NCBI RefSeq assembly: GCF_036577625.1
Contig: NZ_JARBDC010000001.1
Span: forward strand, 248,001 to 312,000
Direction of reading: 5' to 3'
DNA length: 64,000 bases
Source of the DNA: Paenibacillus_AB sp036577625
GTDB taxonomy: Bacteria > Bacillota > Bacilli > Paenibacillales > NBRC-103111
Under the pieces are notes generated by a model. The model made no database searches and was not told the DNA's origin. It worked only from the letters and a program-made list of their open reading frames with translations. Positions within the stretch are counted from its first letter, which is position 1. Every line of letters starts with the position of its first letter. Below, one piece after another: positions 8,464-16,427 of this stretch. The translations under genes were made by a program, and so were the position numbers.

Positions 8464-9066
8464 CTATGCTTTTGTTCGGGACAGCCAATTCATGATCAAA
8501 ATCGTGCCGGTCAGGCCGAGCATCGAGACGACGACCATATAATCCGGCACGCTGCGGATCGGGCCGACGGTCACCATGTACGGATCTTTCAGGCTGGCCG
8601 TTGCGACCGGCAGCGGCTTCGACTTGCCGGAAACGCCGCCCGTATCCGCCGTAACGGCGGCGACCGGCTTCAAGCCGTATTTCGGCGTATTGTCGGAAGC
8701 CCCCCCGCCCATGACGGACCATACGAAGCCGAAGACGAACAGCGTCATGCACAGCGCCACGACGGCGGTCAAGTTGCGGCGCATTTTATAAGAGAACGCA
8801 TAGAGCTTGCTCGGAACCGGCAGCCGCCACGATTCGTCCGTATAGATTCGGTTCATCACCTGCGTCGAGACGGGCGCGTAATGAATCCGTTCGTCGACGC
8901 TTTTCGCGGTATCGCGAATGAGCTCCATACTTTCGTTCCAAATGTCGAATTCTTCGCGGCACGATGGACACTGCCCGATATGCTCGTCGACGGCTCGGCG
9001 CCGCTCGTCGTTTTCGGGCAAATCCCAGTAGGCACCCAACCATTCCTGAACCTCTTGGCATTTCAT
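8464..9066 (-). CDS. transmembrane anti-sigma factor with zinc-binding ZAS motif
   Basis: 200-aa anti-sigma factor. The cytoplasmic N-terminus has the ZAS motif His-x3-Cys-x2-Cys (EHIGQCPSC, about residues 29-37) preceded by the conserved CQEVQEWLGAY. Two hydrophobic helices follow (about 98-118, ALCMTLFVFGFVWSV, and about 176-194, VVSMLGLTGTILIM). It lies directly downstream of the ECF sigma factor (16-nt gap), the usual arrangement for sigma/anti-sigma pairs. It should hold the sigma factor at the membrane and release it on a signal, possibly by proteolysis. A PrsW-family protease is encoded at the far end of the window, though no link between the two is shown. It is not a clear RsiW orthologue. 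Confidence 0.88.
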   Translation of the reverse strand: MKCQEVQEWLGAYWDLPENDERRRAVDEHIGQCPSCREEFDIWNESMELIRDTAKSVDERIHYAPVSTQVMNRIYTDESWRLPVPSKLYAFSYKMRRNLTAVVALCMTLFVFGFVWSVMGGGASDNTPKYGLKPVAAVTADTGGVSGKSKPLPVATASLKDPYMVTVGPIRSVPDYMVVVSMLGLTGTILIMNWLSRTKA

Positions 9067-9082
9067 CGCTGATTCATCCCTT

Positions 9083-9664
9083 CTACTCTTTGAAGACGGG
9101 TTCCATGTACGGCTCCAGCTGCAGCTTGATGCTCGCTCTCGCCCGGAACAGGAGCGATTTGACCGAGCTGACGGTTTGACCCAAAATCGCGGCGATTTCC
9201 TGATAATCCATCTGGTCGTATTCCCGCAAAATAAGCGCCGAGCGCTGCTTTTCGGGCAAATTGTTGATGGCGTTGCGCACCATCGTCACTTTTTCGTTTC
9301 GCAAAATCGTTTGCTCCGGCGTATGCTCGCTCGATGCGAGCGTCAAAGCGACAGACATCGCGCCGTTGTCCCCGAGCGAAACGCTCGCGCCTTTATTTTT
9401 GCGCAGCTCGCTTAAAACCGTGTTGCGGGCGATCGTATATAGCCAAGTCGAAAACGACGCTTCGATTTCGCGGAAGGAGTGCAAGCTGCGGTACGCTTTG
9501 TAAAACGTTTCGGAGCACAAATCTTCGGCCATCGATTCCATGCGGGCGCTTTTCAGCATGTGATAGATGTACGACAAAATTTTGCGCTCGTAACGCCGCA
9601 TCAATTCCTCGTAATATTGCACGTTGCCGTCCTTGATTTCCCGGATCAACTGGGAATCGGTCAT
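9083..9664 (-). CDS. ECF-type RNA polymerase sigma factor
   Basis: 193-aa extracytoplasmic-function sigma factor. Region 2 spans about residues 20-90, with the region 2.2 segment AEDLCSETFYKAYRSL and region 2.4 STWLYTIARNTVLSELR. Region 4 spans about 130-185: LPEKQRSALILREYDQMDYQEIAAILGQ is followed by the recognition helix VSSVKSLLFRAR. It is followed by its probable zinc anti-sigma factor. The start at 9664 (ATG) has GGAGGGGCG upstream. It resembles the SigW-like group, but the promoter it recognises cannot be assigned: I found no convincing ECF promoter upstream for autoregulation. Confidence 0.92.
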   Translation of the reverse strand: MTDSQLIREIKDGNVQYYEELMRRYERKILSYIYHMLKSARMESMAEDLCSETFYKAYRSLHSFREIEASFSTWLYTIARNTVLSELRKNKGASVSLGDNGAMSVALTLASSEHTPEQTILRNEKVTMVRNAINNLPEKQRSALILREYDQMDYQEIAAILGQTVSSVKSLLFRARASIKLQLEPYMEPVFKE

Positions 9665-9890
9665 TACAAGCGCCCCTCCTTGCCTGCCGAGTGACGCTCC
9701 CAGTCGATAGTCTACTTAGTTTTACTATGACGGGAGCAAAAAGTTGCGCGAAACGGCAAAAATATGTTCGTCGTGATGAGGTTTCGCTTTAAGCTATAAC
9801 AATTCTGCAAATACTAGGAAAAATCCTTCTTATTTCGACACGGAAATTGCAACTTTCGGCTGCAAACGATCCATTTTACGTAAAAAACAC

Positions 9891-9968
9891 AAAAAAAAGA
9901 CCACCGAATCCGGTGGTTGCACAGAGTGCCATATTTTCGGATAGGAGTGGAGAGAAACCATACTGTAC
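9891..9968 (-). ncRNA. candidate small regulatory RNA with C-rich seed region
   Basis: A consensus sigma-A promoter (9973-10001) and a strong intrinsic terminator (9891-9917) lie only about 80 nt apart in the 462-nt gap between tyrA and the sigma gene. They define an RNA of about 75-80 nt. It contains a short hairpin GCAC-UCU-GUGC (9919-9929), an unpaired C/U-rich tract (complement of 9944-9955, CUCUCCACUCC-like) and the terminator hairpin ACCACCG/CGGTGGT with eight U residues. C-rich loops of this type in Gram-positive sRNAs (RsaE/RoxS, FsrA) pair with Shine-Dalgarno sequences. The only frame starting at an ATG in it has no ribosome binding site and runs through the terminator, so a coding role is unlikely. 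No known sRNA family is recognised. Confidence 0.68.
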
Positions 9969-9972
9969 TTTT

Positions 9973-10001
9973 ATTATATGTATCCGTTTACATTTTGTCA
10001 A
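9973..10001 (-). promoter_or_regulatory. consensus sigma-A promoter of the candidate sRNA
   Basis: Perfect -35 TTGACA (10001-9996), 17-nt spacer, perfect -10 TATAAT (9978-9973) on the minus strand. It is one of the two best core promoters in the window and does not precede any coding gene. Confidence 0.85.
9978..9993 (-). promoter_or_regulatory. cre box (CcpA site) inside the sRNA promoter
   Basis: Minus-strand ATGTAAACGGATACAT fits the cre consensus WTGNAANCGNWNNCWW at all positions and lies between the -35 and -10 boxes, where bound CcpA would repress. A second, weaker site (TTGAAAACGGTTTCCC, plus strand 10010-10025, mismatching only in the last two positions) lies just upstream of the -35. 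Confidence 0.65.
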
Positions 10002-10069
10002 CGGTTTTTTTGAAAACGGTTTCCCAAATATTAGGTTGTTCGCAATCGCTTGCATTCATCTCTATAGAC

Positions 10070-10107
10070 GATAAAAGCGGCGAAACGGTTTCATCGTTTC
10101 GTCGCTT
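10070..10107 (-). terminator. intrinsic terminator of hisC-tyrA
   Basis: On the minus strand AAAGCGACGAAACG and CGTTTCGCCGCTTT form a 13-of-14 bp stem followed by TAT, 20 nt after the tyrA stop. The T-run is short (CTTTTAT). Confidence 0.7.
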
Positions 10108-10126
10108 TATCGGCAAAAATAGGAGA

Positions 10127-11218
10127 CTACAGCTTCACTTCGTACCGGTGCCGCCCGAGCAGCTCGATCGCCGCGTCCATATCGTTTTCGTTGCGGAACG
10201 AGAGCCGCAGCACGCCGGGAACGTCGGCCCTGCTTTCGATAATTTGAATGTTGCTCAAATTGATGCGATGATCGCCGAGCAGCGACGCGATCTGGCCGAT
10301 GATGCCGGGATGGTCGGGAACGTCGACGTAAACGTCGTACAAGGCGGTAATGACCCCTTTGCGCCGTTCGGGCAGCTTGGAGCGGAACGCCCCGGCCTGC
10401 TCGAACTCCTTGTAAATGCCTTCGCCGTCGCCGGCCTCGAGCAGCTTGGCGAACTTGTCCATCTCCGCGCTCCAATCGCGCAGCAGCGGCAGCAGGACGT
10501 GGCGATTGTTCAGCAATATGTCGCGCCACATGTCCGGATGGCCCGAGGCGATCCGGGTAATGTCGCGGAAGCCTCCCGCCGCCAGACTCTCGTACAGGCC
10601 GTCCCGTTCGTTGTAGCGGGCGATCTGATTGACGAGCGCCACCGCGATGACGTGGGGCAGATGGCTGATCGCCCCGACGATTTCGTCGTGATGCTTGGCG
10701 TCGACCCGCACGATTTGCGCTTTCGTGTACCGAAGCAGCTCGACCAGTTTGTCGTAAGCTTCCTGCGGAGTCGAATCGTCCGGAGTGAGCACGTAAAAGG
10801 CGTTTTCGTACAAATGCGAGGCGGCGACTTCAACGCCCGACCGTTCCGAGCCGGCCATCGGATGCCCGCCGATAAAATGGACGCCCGGCTTGACGCGGGC
10901 CGCGGCATACTCCGCGATCGACGCCTTCGTGCTGCCGACGTCGGAAACGATGCACCCCGTTTTGAGCGGCAGCTGCAGCAGCCTGTCGACGTAATGCCGC
11001 AAATACCCGACCGGGACGCATAAAAAAACGAAGTCGGCGTCCTGCGCCGCGTCTTCGAGCGAAGCGCAGGCGTCGTCGATGACGCCGCGCTTCAAAGCTT
11101 TTTCCAATTCGAGCGGATTGATGTCGAACCCCGCGACGCGAATGCCCGGCTTGCCCTTGAAGCAAAGCGCGAGAGAGCCGCCCATCAACCCGACGCCGAT
11201 TATGGCGACTTTGGTCAT
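10127..11218 (-). CDS. tyrA: prephenate dehydrogenase with C-terminal ACT domain
   Basis: 363-aa enzyme that oxidises prephenate to 4-hydroxyphenylpyruvate (tyrosine branch). The Rossmann motif GVGLMGGSLAL is at residues 7-17. The catalytic region contains FIGGHPMAGSERSG (about 117-130) and the substrate-binding helix around DEIVGAISHLPH. An ACT domain (about 290-363, beginning VYVDVPDHPGIIGQIASLL) probably mediates feedback by tyrosine. It starts 25 nt after hisC and ends the hisC-tyrA pair. In B. subtilis aroE (EPSP synthase) follows tyrA; it is absent here. Confidence 0.96.
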   Translation of the reverse strand: MTKVAIIGVGLMGGSLALCFKGKPGIRVAGFDINPLELEKALKRGVIDDACASLEDAAQDADFVFLCVPVGYLRHYVDRLLQLPLKTGCIVSDVGSTKASIAEYAAARVKPGVHFIGGHPMAGSERSGVEVAASHLYENAFYVLTPDDSTPQEAYDKLVELLRYTKAQIVRVDAKHHDEIVGAISHLPHVIAVALVNQIARYNERDGLYESLAAGGFRDITRIASGHPDMWRDILLNNRHVLLPLLRDWSAEMDKFAKLLEAGDGEGIYKEFEQAGAFRSKLPERRKGVITALYDVYVDVPDHPGIIGQIASLLGDHRINLSNIQIIESRADVPGVLRLSFRNENDMDAAIELLGRHRYEVKL

Positions 11219-11243
11219 TTCACGTTCACTCTTTATCGTAGAA

Positions 11244-12344
11244 TTAGGCTTGTACCGCGATTTCCGCCAGCACCTGCTCGAGCGCGGCGATAAACTTCGC
11301 GTTTTGCTCCTGGCTGCCGACCGTCACCCGGATTTTCGTCGGGAAGTCGAGCGCGTGGCCGCCGCGGACGATCAGTCCTTTGCGCAGCAGCGATTCGAAC
11401 ACGTCCTTGGCCGGACGCTTCACGTCGACCATGACGAAATTGCCGTAAGCCGGGTAATAGTCGAGCCCGAGCCGGTCGAACTCGCCGGTCAAATACGCGA
11501 TGCCTTTCGCGTTTTGCTCGCGGCAGCAAGCGATGAACTGCTGGTCTTGCACGGCCGCCTTGGCCGCCGCTTGGGCGAACCGGTTCGTGTTGAACGGCTC
11601 GCGCACCTGGTTGATCGCGTGAATGACGGACGGATCGCCGATGCCGTAGCCGATGCGAAGCGACGCCAAGCCGTATATTTTGGAAAACGTGCGCAGCGTG
11701 ATGACGTTTTTATATTCGGCGATCACTTCGATGCCGTCCGGCAAATCCGGGGAATCGGTATATTCGATGTACGCTTCGTCCAATACGACGAGAACGGACG
11801 GCGGCACTTGTTTCAGGAAATCGCTTAGCTCCGCTTTCGTGACGACCGTCCCGGTCGGATTGTTCGGATTGCATACCCAGACGATTTTCGTCCGTTCATT
11901 GATTTTTGCCAGCATCGCCGGCAAGTCGTGCTTGCCGTCCTTCAGCGGCACTTCGACGCATACGGCGCCCTCGATCTCGCAGTTGTGCTTATACTGCGGG
12001 AACGTATGGCTCGCCATAACGGTTTCGTCGCCCGGCACCAAGTAGGCTCTGGCGATCATCAAAATGACGTCGTCCGAGCCCGCGCCGAAAATGATCTGGT
12101 TCGGCCGAACGCCGAAATGCGCGGCCAGCGCCGCGGTCAGTTCGACGGCTCCGCCGTCGGGATAAAGGCTCGCCGTCTCCAGCTCGGCGACGATCGCTTC
12201 TTTCGCTTTCGGCGAGCATCCGAACGGATTCTCGTTGGAAGCGAGCTTGATCACCTCGGACAAGCCGAGCTCGCGCTTCACTTCCTCGATCGGCTTGCCG
12301 GGCTGGTATACGGGCAGATGAATAATCGATTGTTTCGGCTGCAC
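11244..12344 (-). CDS. hisC: histidinol-phosphate / aromatic aminotransferase
   Basis: 366-aa PLP-dependent aminotransferase (class I/II), 5th from last gene of the classical aromatic supraoperon order. Motifs: KLASNENPFGCSP near residue 34, GAGSDDVI for phosphate binding, CNPNNPTGT, DEAYIEYTD, and the PLP lysine in TLRTFSKIYGLA. I start it at GTG 12344 because GAGGTG lies 6 nt upstream, which gives the normal HisC length; the frame is open 15 codons further without support. In Bacillus this enzyme serves histidine and also tyrosine/phenylalanine synthesis. Here it is cut off from trpA by about 9.6 kb of inserted DNA and two terminators, so it must have its own promoter. Confidence 0.95.
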   Translation of the reverse strand: MQPKQSIIHLPVYQPGKPIEEVKRELGLSEVIKLASNENPFGCSPKAKEAIVAELETASLYPDGGAVELTAALAAHFGVRPNQIIFGAGSDDVILMIARAYLVPGDETVMASHTFPQYKHNCEIEGAVCVEVPLKDGKHDLPAMLAKINERTKIVWVCNPNNPTGTVVTKAELSDFLKQVPPSVLVVLDEAYIEYTDSPDLPDGIEVIAEYKNVITLRTFSKIYGLASLRIGYGIGDPSVIHAINQVREPFNTNRFAQAAAKAAVQDQQFIACCREQNAKGIAYLTGEFDRLGLDYYPAYGNFVMVDVKRPAKDVFESLLRKGLIVRGGHALDFPTKIRVTVGSQEQNAKFIAALEQVLAEIAVQA

Positions 12345-12396
12345 GGATTTCACCTCTATGAATGGATGGACCTGCGAATGACGAATCATAACTAGT

Positions 12397-12425
12397 ATTG
12401 TAGCTTATTTGCGGCCCGCTTTCCA
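12397..12425 (-). promoter_or_regulatory. possible promoter of hisC-tyrA
   Basis: A TACAAT -10 (12402-12397) lies about 50 nt before hisC, just past the terminator of the GntR-type gene. A -35 is poor (CTGGAA at 18 nt, or TTGCTG at 21 nt). A promoter is needed here because upstream transcription is terminated. Confidence 0.4.
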
Positions 12426-12426
12426 G

Positions 12427-12459
12427 CAAAACAAACCCGGCCCGCTATTGGCGGGCCGG
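12427..12459 (-). terminator. intrinsic terminator overlapping the regulator stop codon
   Basis: On the minus strand CCGGCCCGC and GCGGGCCGG (12459-12451 and 12445-12437) form a 9-bp GC stem with a 5-nt loop, followed by GTTTGTTTT. The TAG stop of the regulator lies inside the hairpin. Confidence 0.8.
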
Positions 12460-13839
12460 TTCGCCGGAGCCGCCGCGGCTCCGCGACTCGATCAGGCGGC
12501 TCAGCTCTTCTTCCGTCTCCAGGCCCGCCCAATACATTTTCAAATCGCGGTTCAGCCGCGCCAGCTCTATCGCGCCGATGCCGAGCTCGGTAAAAAACCG
12601 GAAGCCGGGAATCGTCTCCCGAAACAATGAAAACCGCGACGGGCGGTACAGCTTCTCCTCTCCGACCCATTCGGCCGCCGACCGGAGCGCGGGCAAGCTG
12701 TACGTATGCCGGCGAATATACGTTTGCGCCGGCGCCGACGTTAAAAATTCGAGCAGCCGGAGCGCCGGCTCCTTCTCCTTCGACGCCCGGTTCACCGCCA
12801 GACCGATCGACAGCAGCAGCGACATCGGCGTTCCGAAGTGCGGGACGGGCGCGATATCGAACGGCACGTTCGAGTTTTGCAAATAGTTCAAATAAAAAAA
12901 GCTCGTCACGATCATCGAAGCTTTGCCTTTTGCCAGCATCGTCTCCGATTCGCCGGTTGCGGCCCCGTCCGACAAATGGGCCAGCTCGTTTTTCAGCTCG
13001 CGGCACGTCCGGAGCGAATCGAGCATTCCCGTCCCCGCGATCCGGAGCTCGCCGGCGCTTCCCCGCTCGAAGCGGGCCCCCAGCTGAAGCAGCAGCAGCG
13101 GCCAACGGTTCGCGGAATAAAAATCGAAGTGAAAGCCGACCCGCTCTCCAGGCGCCGCGAGCCGATCCGCCGCGCGAATCGCGTCGCGCCACGTCCAGCT
13201 GCTGTCCGGCTCCGATAAGCCGCGTTCGGCGAAATGGGCGCGGTTATAGGCAAGCAGCAGCGGCGAAAAAATAAACGGCTGCACGAGCAGCTGTCCTTCT
13301 TCGGCGAAACCGTCCGAAAGAAACGGATACAGGCCCGGATTGCGTTCGAGCGGCTCGAGCAGCTGCCTGCCGCCGTTCTCGATGCATTCCCGAAAGTCGG
13401 TATAGTTCATCATGACGACATCGAGCAGGCCTCCGGCAAAATAGTTGCCGATATAATGGAAGCTCGAGCTCGTCAGCGGCACGATCTGCACTTTGATGCG
13501 CGGATTCGCTCCTTGGAACATCGCGATCAGCTGCAGCAGGCTCGCTTCGCCGATGACGGACGAATGGAATCCGAGCTTCACCGTCCGCTTCGAATCGTCC
13601 CAGTCGCCGATCACTTTGTTGCCGACGCGGGGAATTTTTTCGATAAACCGTTCCCTGACCAACAGGTCCAGTCCTTTGCGGACGGACTGGTTGCTCAGCT
13701 CGAACTGCTCCGCCAGCGCCTTTTCGGACGGCAAATATTCCCCTGCCAGCCTGTGGCCTTGCACAATGTCCTCGCGCAGCTTGTTGATCATCTCGTTGAG
13801 CCGCTCGCGCGAGCTTTTCCGCTTTACGTGATCGTCCAT
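12445..13839 (-). CDS. GntR-type regulator fused to an ABC-type solute-binding domain
   Basis: 464-aa fusion. Residues about 8-75 form a GntR winged helix (LREDIVQG, YLPSEKALAEQFELSNQSVRKGLDLLVRERFIEKIPRVG). Residues about 88-450 resemble extracellular family-1 solute-binding proteins (KLGFHSSVIGEASLLQLIAMF, then SWTWRDAIRAADRLAAPGERVGF and IVTSFFYLNYLQNS), but there is no signal peptide, so the binding domain is cytoplasmic and presumably senses a sugar or oligosaccharide. It is the last gene of the surface-protein module and has its own promoter with a candidate operator. The upstream neighbour is a beta-helix protein gene. It is probably the regulator of the module; the ligand is unknown. 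Confidence 0.88.
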   Translation of the reverse strand: MDDHVKRKSSRERLNEMINKLREDIVQGHRLAGEYLPSEKALAEQFELSNQSVRKGLDLLVRERFIEKIPRVGNKVIGDWDDSKRTVKLGFHSSVIGEASLLQLIAMFQGANPRIKVQIVPLTSSSFHYIGNYFAGGLLDVVMMNYTDFRECIENGGRQLLEPLERNPGLYPFLSDGFAEEGQLLVQPFIFSPLLLAYNRAHFAERGLSEPDSSWTWRDAIRAADRLAAPGERVGFHFDFYSANRWPLLLLQLGARFERGSAGELRIAGTGMLDSLRTCRELKNELAHLSDGAATGESETMLAKGKASMIVTSFFYLNYLQNSNVPFDIAPVPHFGTPMSLLLSIGLAVNRASKEKEPALRLLEFLTSAPAQTYIRRHTYSLPALRSAAEWVGEEKLYRPSRFSLFRETIPGFRFFTELGIGAIELARLNRDLKMYWAGLETEEELSRLIESRSRGGSGEPARQ

Positions 13840-13863
13840 ACGTTACCCTCATTCGCATTCGAT

Positions 13864-13875
13864 AAGAACATTCCT
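13864..13875. promoter_or_regulatory. candidate operator at the regulator promoter
   Basis: An imperfect inverted repeat AGGAA-TG-TTCTT (minus strand) lies immediately downstream of the -10 box, where an autorepressor would sit. It is short and could be chance. Confidence 0.3.
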
Positions 13876-13906
13876 ATTATAGCAATCGTCCGTCCCGCCC
13901 TGTCAA
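13876..13906 (-). promoter_or_regulatory. sigma-A promoter of the GntR/SBP regulator
   Basis: TTGACA (13906-13901) and TATAAT (13881-13876) with a 19-nt spacer, 37 nt before the start codon. Both boxes are perfect, but the spacing is 2 nt longer than optimal. Confidence 0.6.
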
Positions 13907-13936
13907 TGGCTGGAAAAGGCATCGGGTTTGGCGGCG

Positions 13937-16180
13937 TCATGCCGGCAAAATCAGATTGCCGGATATATGGCGGATCGTTTCCGATTGCGGCGGCATCGAA
14001 GCTCTCCGCACGTTCCGTTCGACGCACGCCGTGTACAGCATGTACGAGCCTTCGCCGAACGCGGCGTCCGACAAGAAAAGCGTTCCGCCCGAAAACTGGG
14101 CGCCGGTCGCGCGGAACAGGTTCGTCCCCGACCGAATGTCCAAATGGGCCAAGTCGCGATCGTCCGTATCGAACACGGCGCTGCCGATCGACCACATGAT
14201 CGCTCCGTCCGCTGCCGCCCGCTTGACGAACGCGCCTTCGCCGTTCGATCCGCCGAAAGCGGTCCCGCCGTCGATCGTCACCGAGCGGACCCCGGCCCCG
14301 GTTTGCGCCGCCTCGCCGCGGTCTTCGCGATCCCAAACGTCGATCAGGACGATGCCGCAGTCGGTAAAGCTGCCGCCGACAATCGAAACGCAGCGGCTGG
14401 CGATTCGCAAGGCGCCGGCCGTCCCCGCTTTACCGACAAACTGCGTATTCGCGATCGTCAACCTGCCGATCGAGCCGATCCGTACGTCGGCCGCTTGCGA
14501 AATGCGGCTGTTCGTTATTAATAAGTTTCCGCGCACCGGCATAAAACCGACCGCTTCGCCGCTTTCTCCGGGCGACCGCGCGAGCTCGCCGCCGTCCGCC
14601 AGCGCGAAGCCGCAGCCGTCGATGACATTGTCCCGCAGCGAACGGTACGAGCTTTGCGACAGCGTCACCATCCGTTCCGCCGTGCAGCCCCGCATGATCA
14701 AGCCGTCGAGATTGGCCCAGATCGTGCCGGAGTCCTGCATCCCTTCCTTGAAATGGGCGTGACAGTCTTCCAGCGTCAAGTCGGTCAGCTTTTTGTGCGC
14801 CACGATCCGGGAGGCGACGTGGCGCCGCACCGTGATGCGTCTCGCGCTGTCGCCCCAAGTCGGGCCGCTGTTGGCGAACGAAAGCAGGCCCGAGCAGCCG
14901 ATATAAAGCAAATCGTGCTCGAATTGGCCGTGCGTGACGAACGGACCGAATTCGTCCCCGTCGCCGTGGCAGTTTTCGACCATGCAGTACGCCGCGCACG
15001 TGAAATCGTTCAAGTGCCGCGCGTTGCTCGTGTTGCAATCTTTGACGTGCCCGTACAGCACGTTGATTTGCTGCGTCAAGTAGCCGGTTCCGCCCCATTC
15101 CCGCTGCGCGGGATTGACCAGCTCGCACCGCTCCGTCACGTAATGCGAGCAGTACCGCCGCATGATGACGGGCCAAAACACGGCTTCGGCCCTTATATCG
15201 GAAACGTCGCATTCGACCGCAAACTCGTACGCGACCGGATTCGAGCCGATGCAGTCCCACGTATCGAACGGCCGCGTCGTCGTCGATGCCGTCGGCGGCA
15301 CCGGCACTCCGACGAATTTCATGTTGCGGACGCGGCTGCGGACGACCGGGTTCATTTTCGTATATTCGACGGTCCGGCCTTCGGCGATGCTCCAGCCGAG
15401 CTTGTAGTTGAACCGGACATGCGTGCCGTCTATAATTTCCGTCACTTTCAGCATATAGTCCAGCTCGCGCCGGGCGCTCCCGCCGGGCAGGCTCGACACC
15501 CGCGCGATCCACCAGTCGCCGGGCGCGAATGCGGAGGCGTCCGCCACTTGCAAAATATCGGTCAGCTCCGCCAAAGCTTCGGTCAATACGACGGTTTGCG
15601 CAGCGCCTGCCGGCGTTCCGCGAAACGAAACGACGGCGCCGAACGGGTTGTCCGGGACGTTCAACTCGATCCCTTCGGTCGTGACCGTATGTCCCATGAA
15701 ATCGAGCTCGATGTGGCTGCGGCCGTACGTATGCCGGCGCGCAAAGTTCAAATCGCTGCGCGCCTCGATCCGGTAGATCGACGCGTCGTCCATCATCGCG
15801 TCGAGCGCGTCGTCGGCGTTTCGCGCGGCGTCGAAAATGCCGAACATCCGGAAGTCGGCGACGCCGTCGTGCACCGTCTCCCACCGACCGCACTCCGCTT
15901 CGCTTCGGTGCGGATTGTGCACCGTCCCGCCGTTGTCCGCGCGTATGCTGTCCGCGCAATAGCGAACCCATTTCGCGCCGCCGTCGCCGTCCCGTTCGTA
16001 TCCGCCGACCCGTGCGACCGTTCCGTCGGCAAGCCCGGACGCCGGAAGCTTCAGGAGCGAGGCGACGTCGGGCGCGAAGAGGACGCCGCCGGCCGGAGGC
16101 CGGTCGTTTTCCGGCCGCCCGCCGCGCTCGTTCGAAGTTCCGGAAACGCCGGCATTTTCCGTCTTGATCGTTTGTTCCAA
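13937..16180 (-). CDS. right-handed parallel beta-helix protein, copy 1 (no signal peptide)
   Basis: 747-aa protein. An N-terminal module (GGYERDGDGGAKWVRY, ADNGGTVHNP, GRWETVHDGVADFRMFGIF) is of the kind found before pectate-lyase-like and tail-spike beta-helices. It is followed by a long region of short beta-strand repeats typical of right-handed beta-helices. A central block (about residues 350-500: HYVTERCELVNP to LTDLTLEDCH) is nearly identical to the paralogue at 18948-21281. I start it at TTG 16180 because GGGAGAG is 6 nt upstream; the open frame continues 68 codons with no start support. Unlike the paralogue it has no Tat or Sec signal. Catalytic activity is not evident; it may bind or cut a polysaccharide, or be structural. 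It has its own consensus promoter. Confidence 0.82.
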   Translation of the reverse strand: MEQTIKTENAGVSGTSNERGGRPENDRPPAGGVLFAPDVASLLKLPASGLADGTVARVGGYERDGDGGAKWVRYCADSIRADNGGTVHNPHRSEAECGRWETVHDGVADFRMFGIFDAARNADDALDAMMDDASIYRIEARSDLNFARRHTYGRSHIELDFMGHTVTTEGIELNVPDNPFGAVVSFRGTPAGAAQTVVLTEALAELTDILQVADASAFAPGDWWIARVSSLPGGSARRELDYMLKVTEIIDGTHVRFNYKLGWSIAEGRTVEYTKMNPVVRSRVRNMKFVGVPVPPTASTTTRPFDTWDCIGSNPVAYEFAVECDVSDIRAEAVFWPVIMRRYCSHYVTERCELVNPAQREWGGTGYLTQQINVLYGHVKDCNTSNARHLNDFTCAAYCMVENCHGDGDEFGPFVTHGQFEHDLLYIGCSGLLSFANSGPTWGDSARRITVRRHVASRIVAHKKLTDLTLEDCHAHFKEGMQDSGTIWANLDGLIMRGCTAERMVTLSQSSYRSLRDNVIDGCGFALADGGELARSPGESGEAVGFMPVRGNLLITNSRISQAADVRIGSIGRLTIANTQFVGKAGTAGALRIASRCVSIVGGSFTDCGIVLIDVWDREDRGEAAQTGAGVRSVTIDGGTAFGGSNGEGAFVKRAAADGAIMWSIGSAVFDTDDRDLAHLDIRSGTNLFRATGAQFSGGTLFLSDAAFGEGSYMLYTACVERNVRRASMPPQSETIRHISGNLILPA

Positions 16181-16246
16181 CTGGGCCTCTCCCTTTTCGT
16201 TTCTCGATTTTCGATTTGTTCGTTGACACCGCTTTTTCTGACTCGT

Positions 16247-16261
16247 TCCTGGTTTGTTTCC
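16247..16261 (-). promoter_or_regulatory. shared leader element, copy 1
   Basis: GGAAACAAACCAGGA begins 1 nt after the -10 box of beta-helix gene 1. The same element with one extra A occurs at the same place in front of beta-helix gene 2 (21398-21413). The surrounding leaders are otherwise different, so this is probably a common operator or RNA element. Confidence 0.55.
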
Positions 16262-16262
16262 G

Positions 16263-16291
16263 ATTATAGGTTGCCGGTGAGCCTTTGTCAA
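16263..16291 (-). promoter_or_regulatory. consensus sigma-A promoter of beta-helix gene 1
   Basis: Perfect TTGACA (16291-16286), 17-nt spacer, perfect TATAAT (16268-16263) on the minus strand, giving a leader of about 75 nt before the TTG start. Confidence 0.82.
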
Positions 16292-16382
16292 CCGAAGGCG
16301 GGTCATGCGGCAAGCAGTCGCCAGCGGTAGGAATTCCGGTTCTGTTCCAGCGGTTGGCGGAGTGAATCCGATTGTAGATATC

Positions 16383-16417
16383 AAAAAAAAGTCCCGGGGG
16401 ATTTGCTCCCTCCGGGA
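16383..16417 (-). terminator. intrinsic terminator of the SLH gene
   Basis: On the minus strand TCCCGG and CCGGGA form the stem, followed by eight T residues, directly after the SLH-protein stop codon. Confidence 0.75.
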
Positions 16418-16427
16418 ATTCGCCGGA

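Noticed and set aside
9661..9790. ECF autoregulatory promoter before the sigma factor
   Set aside because: AAC and CGTC elements occur, but the spacing (about 10 nt) is too short for a SigW-type -35/-10 pair, so I did not annotate it.
12345..12389. 15-codon N-terminal extension of hisC
   Set aside because: GAGGTG is exactly placed for the GTG at 12344 and the extension has no conserved sequence.
16181..16384. 68-codon N-terminal extension of beta-helix protein 1
   Set aside because: No ribosome binding site is present; the extension would cover the consensus promoter of the gene and has no similarity to the paralogue's signal region.
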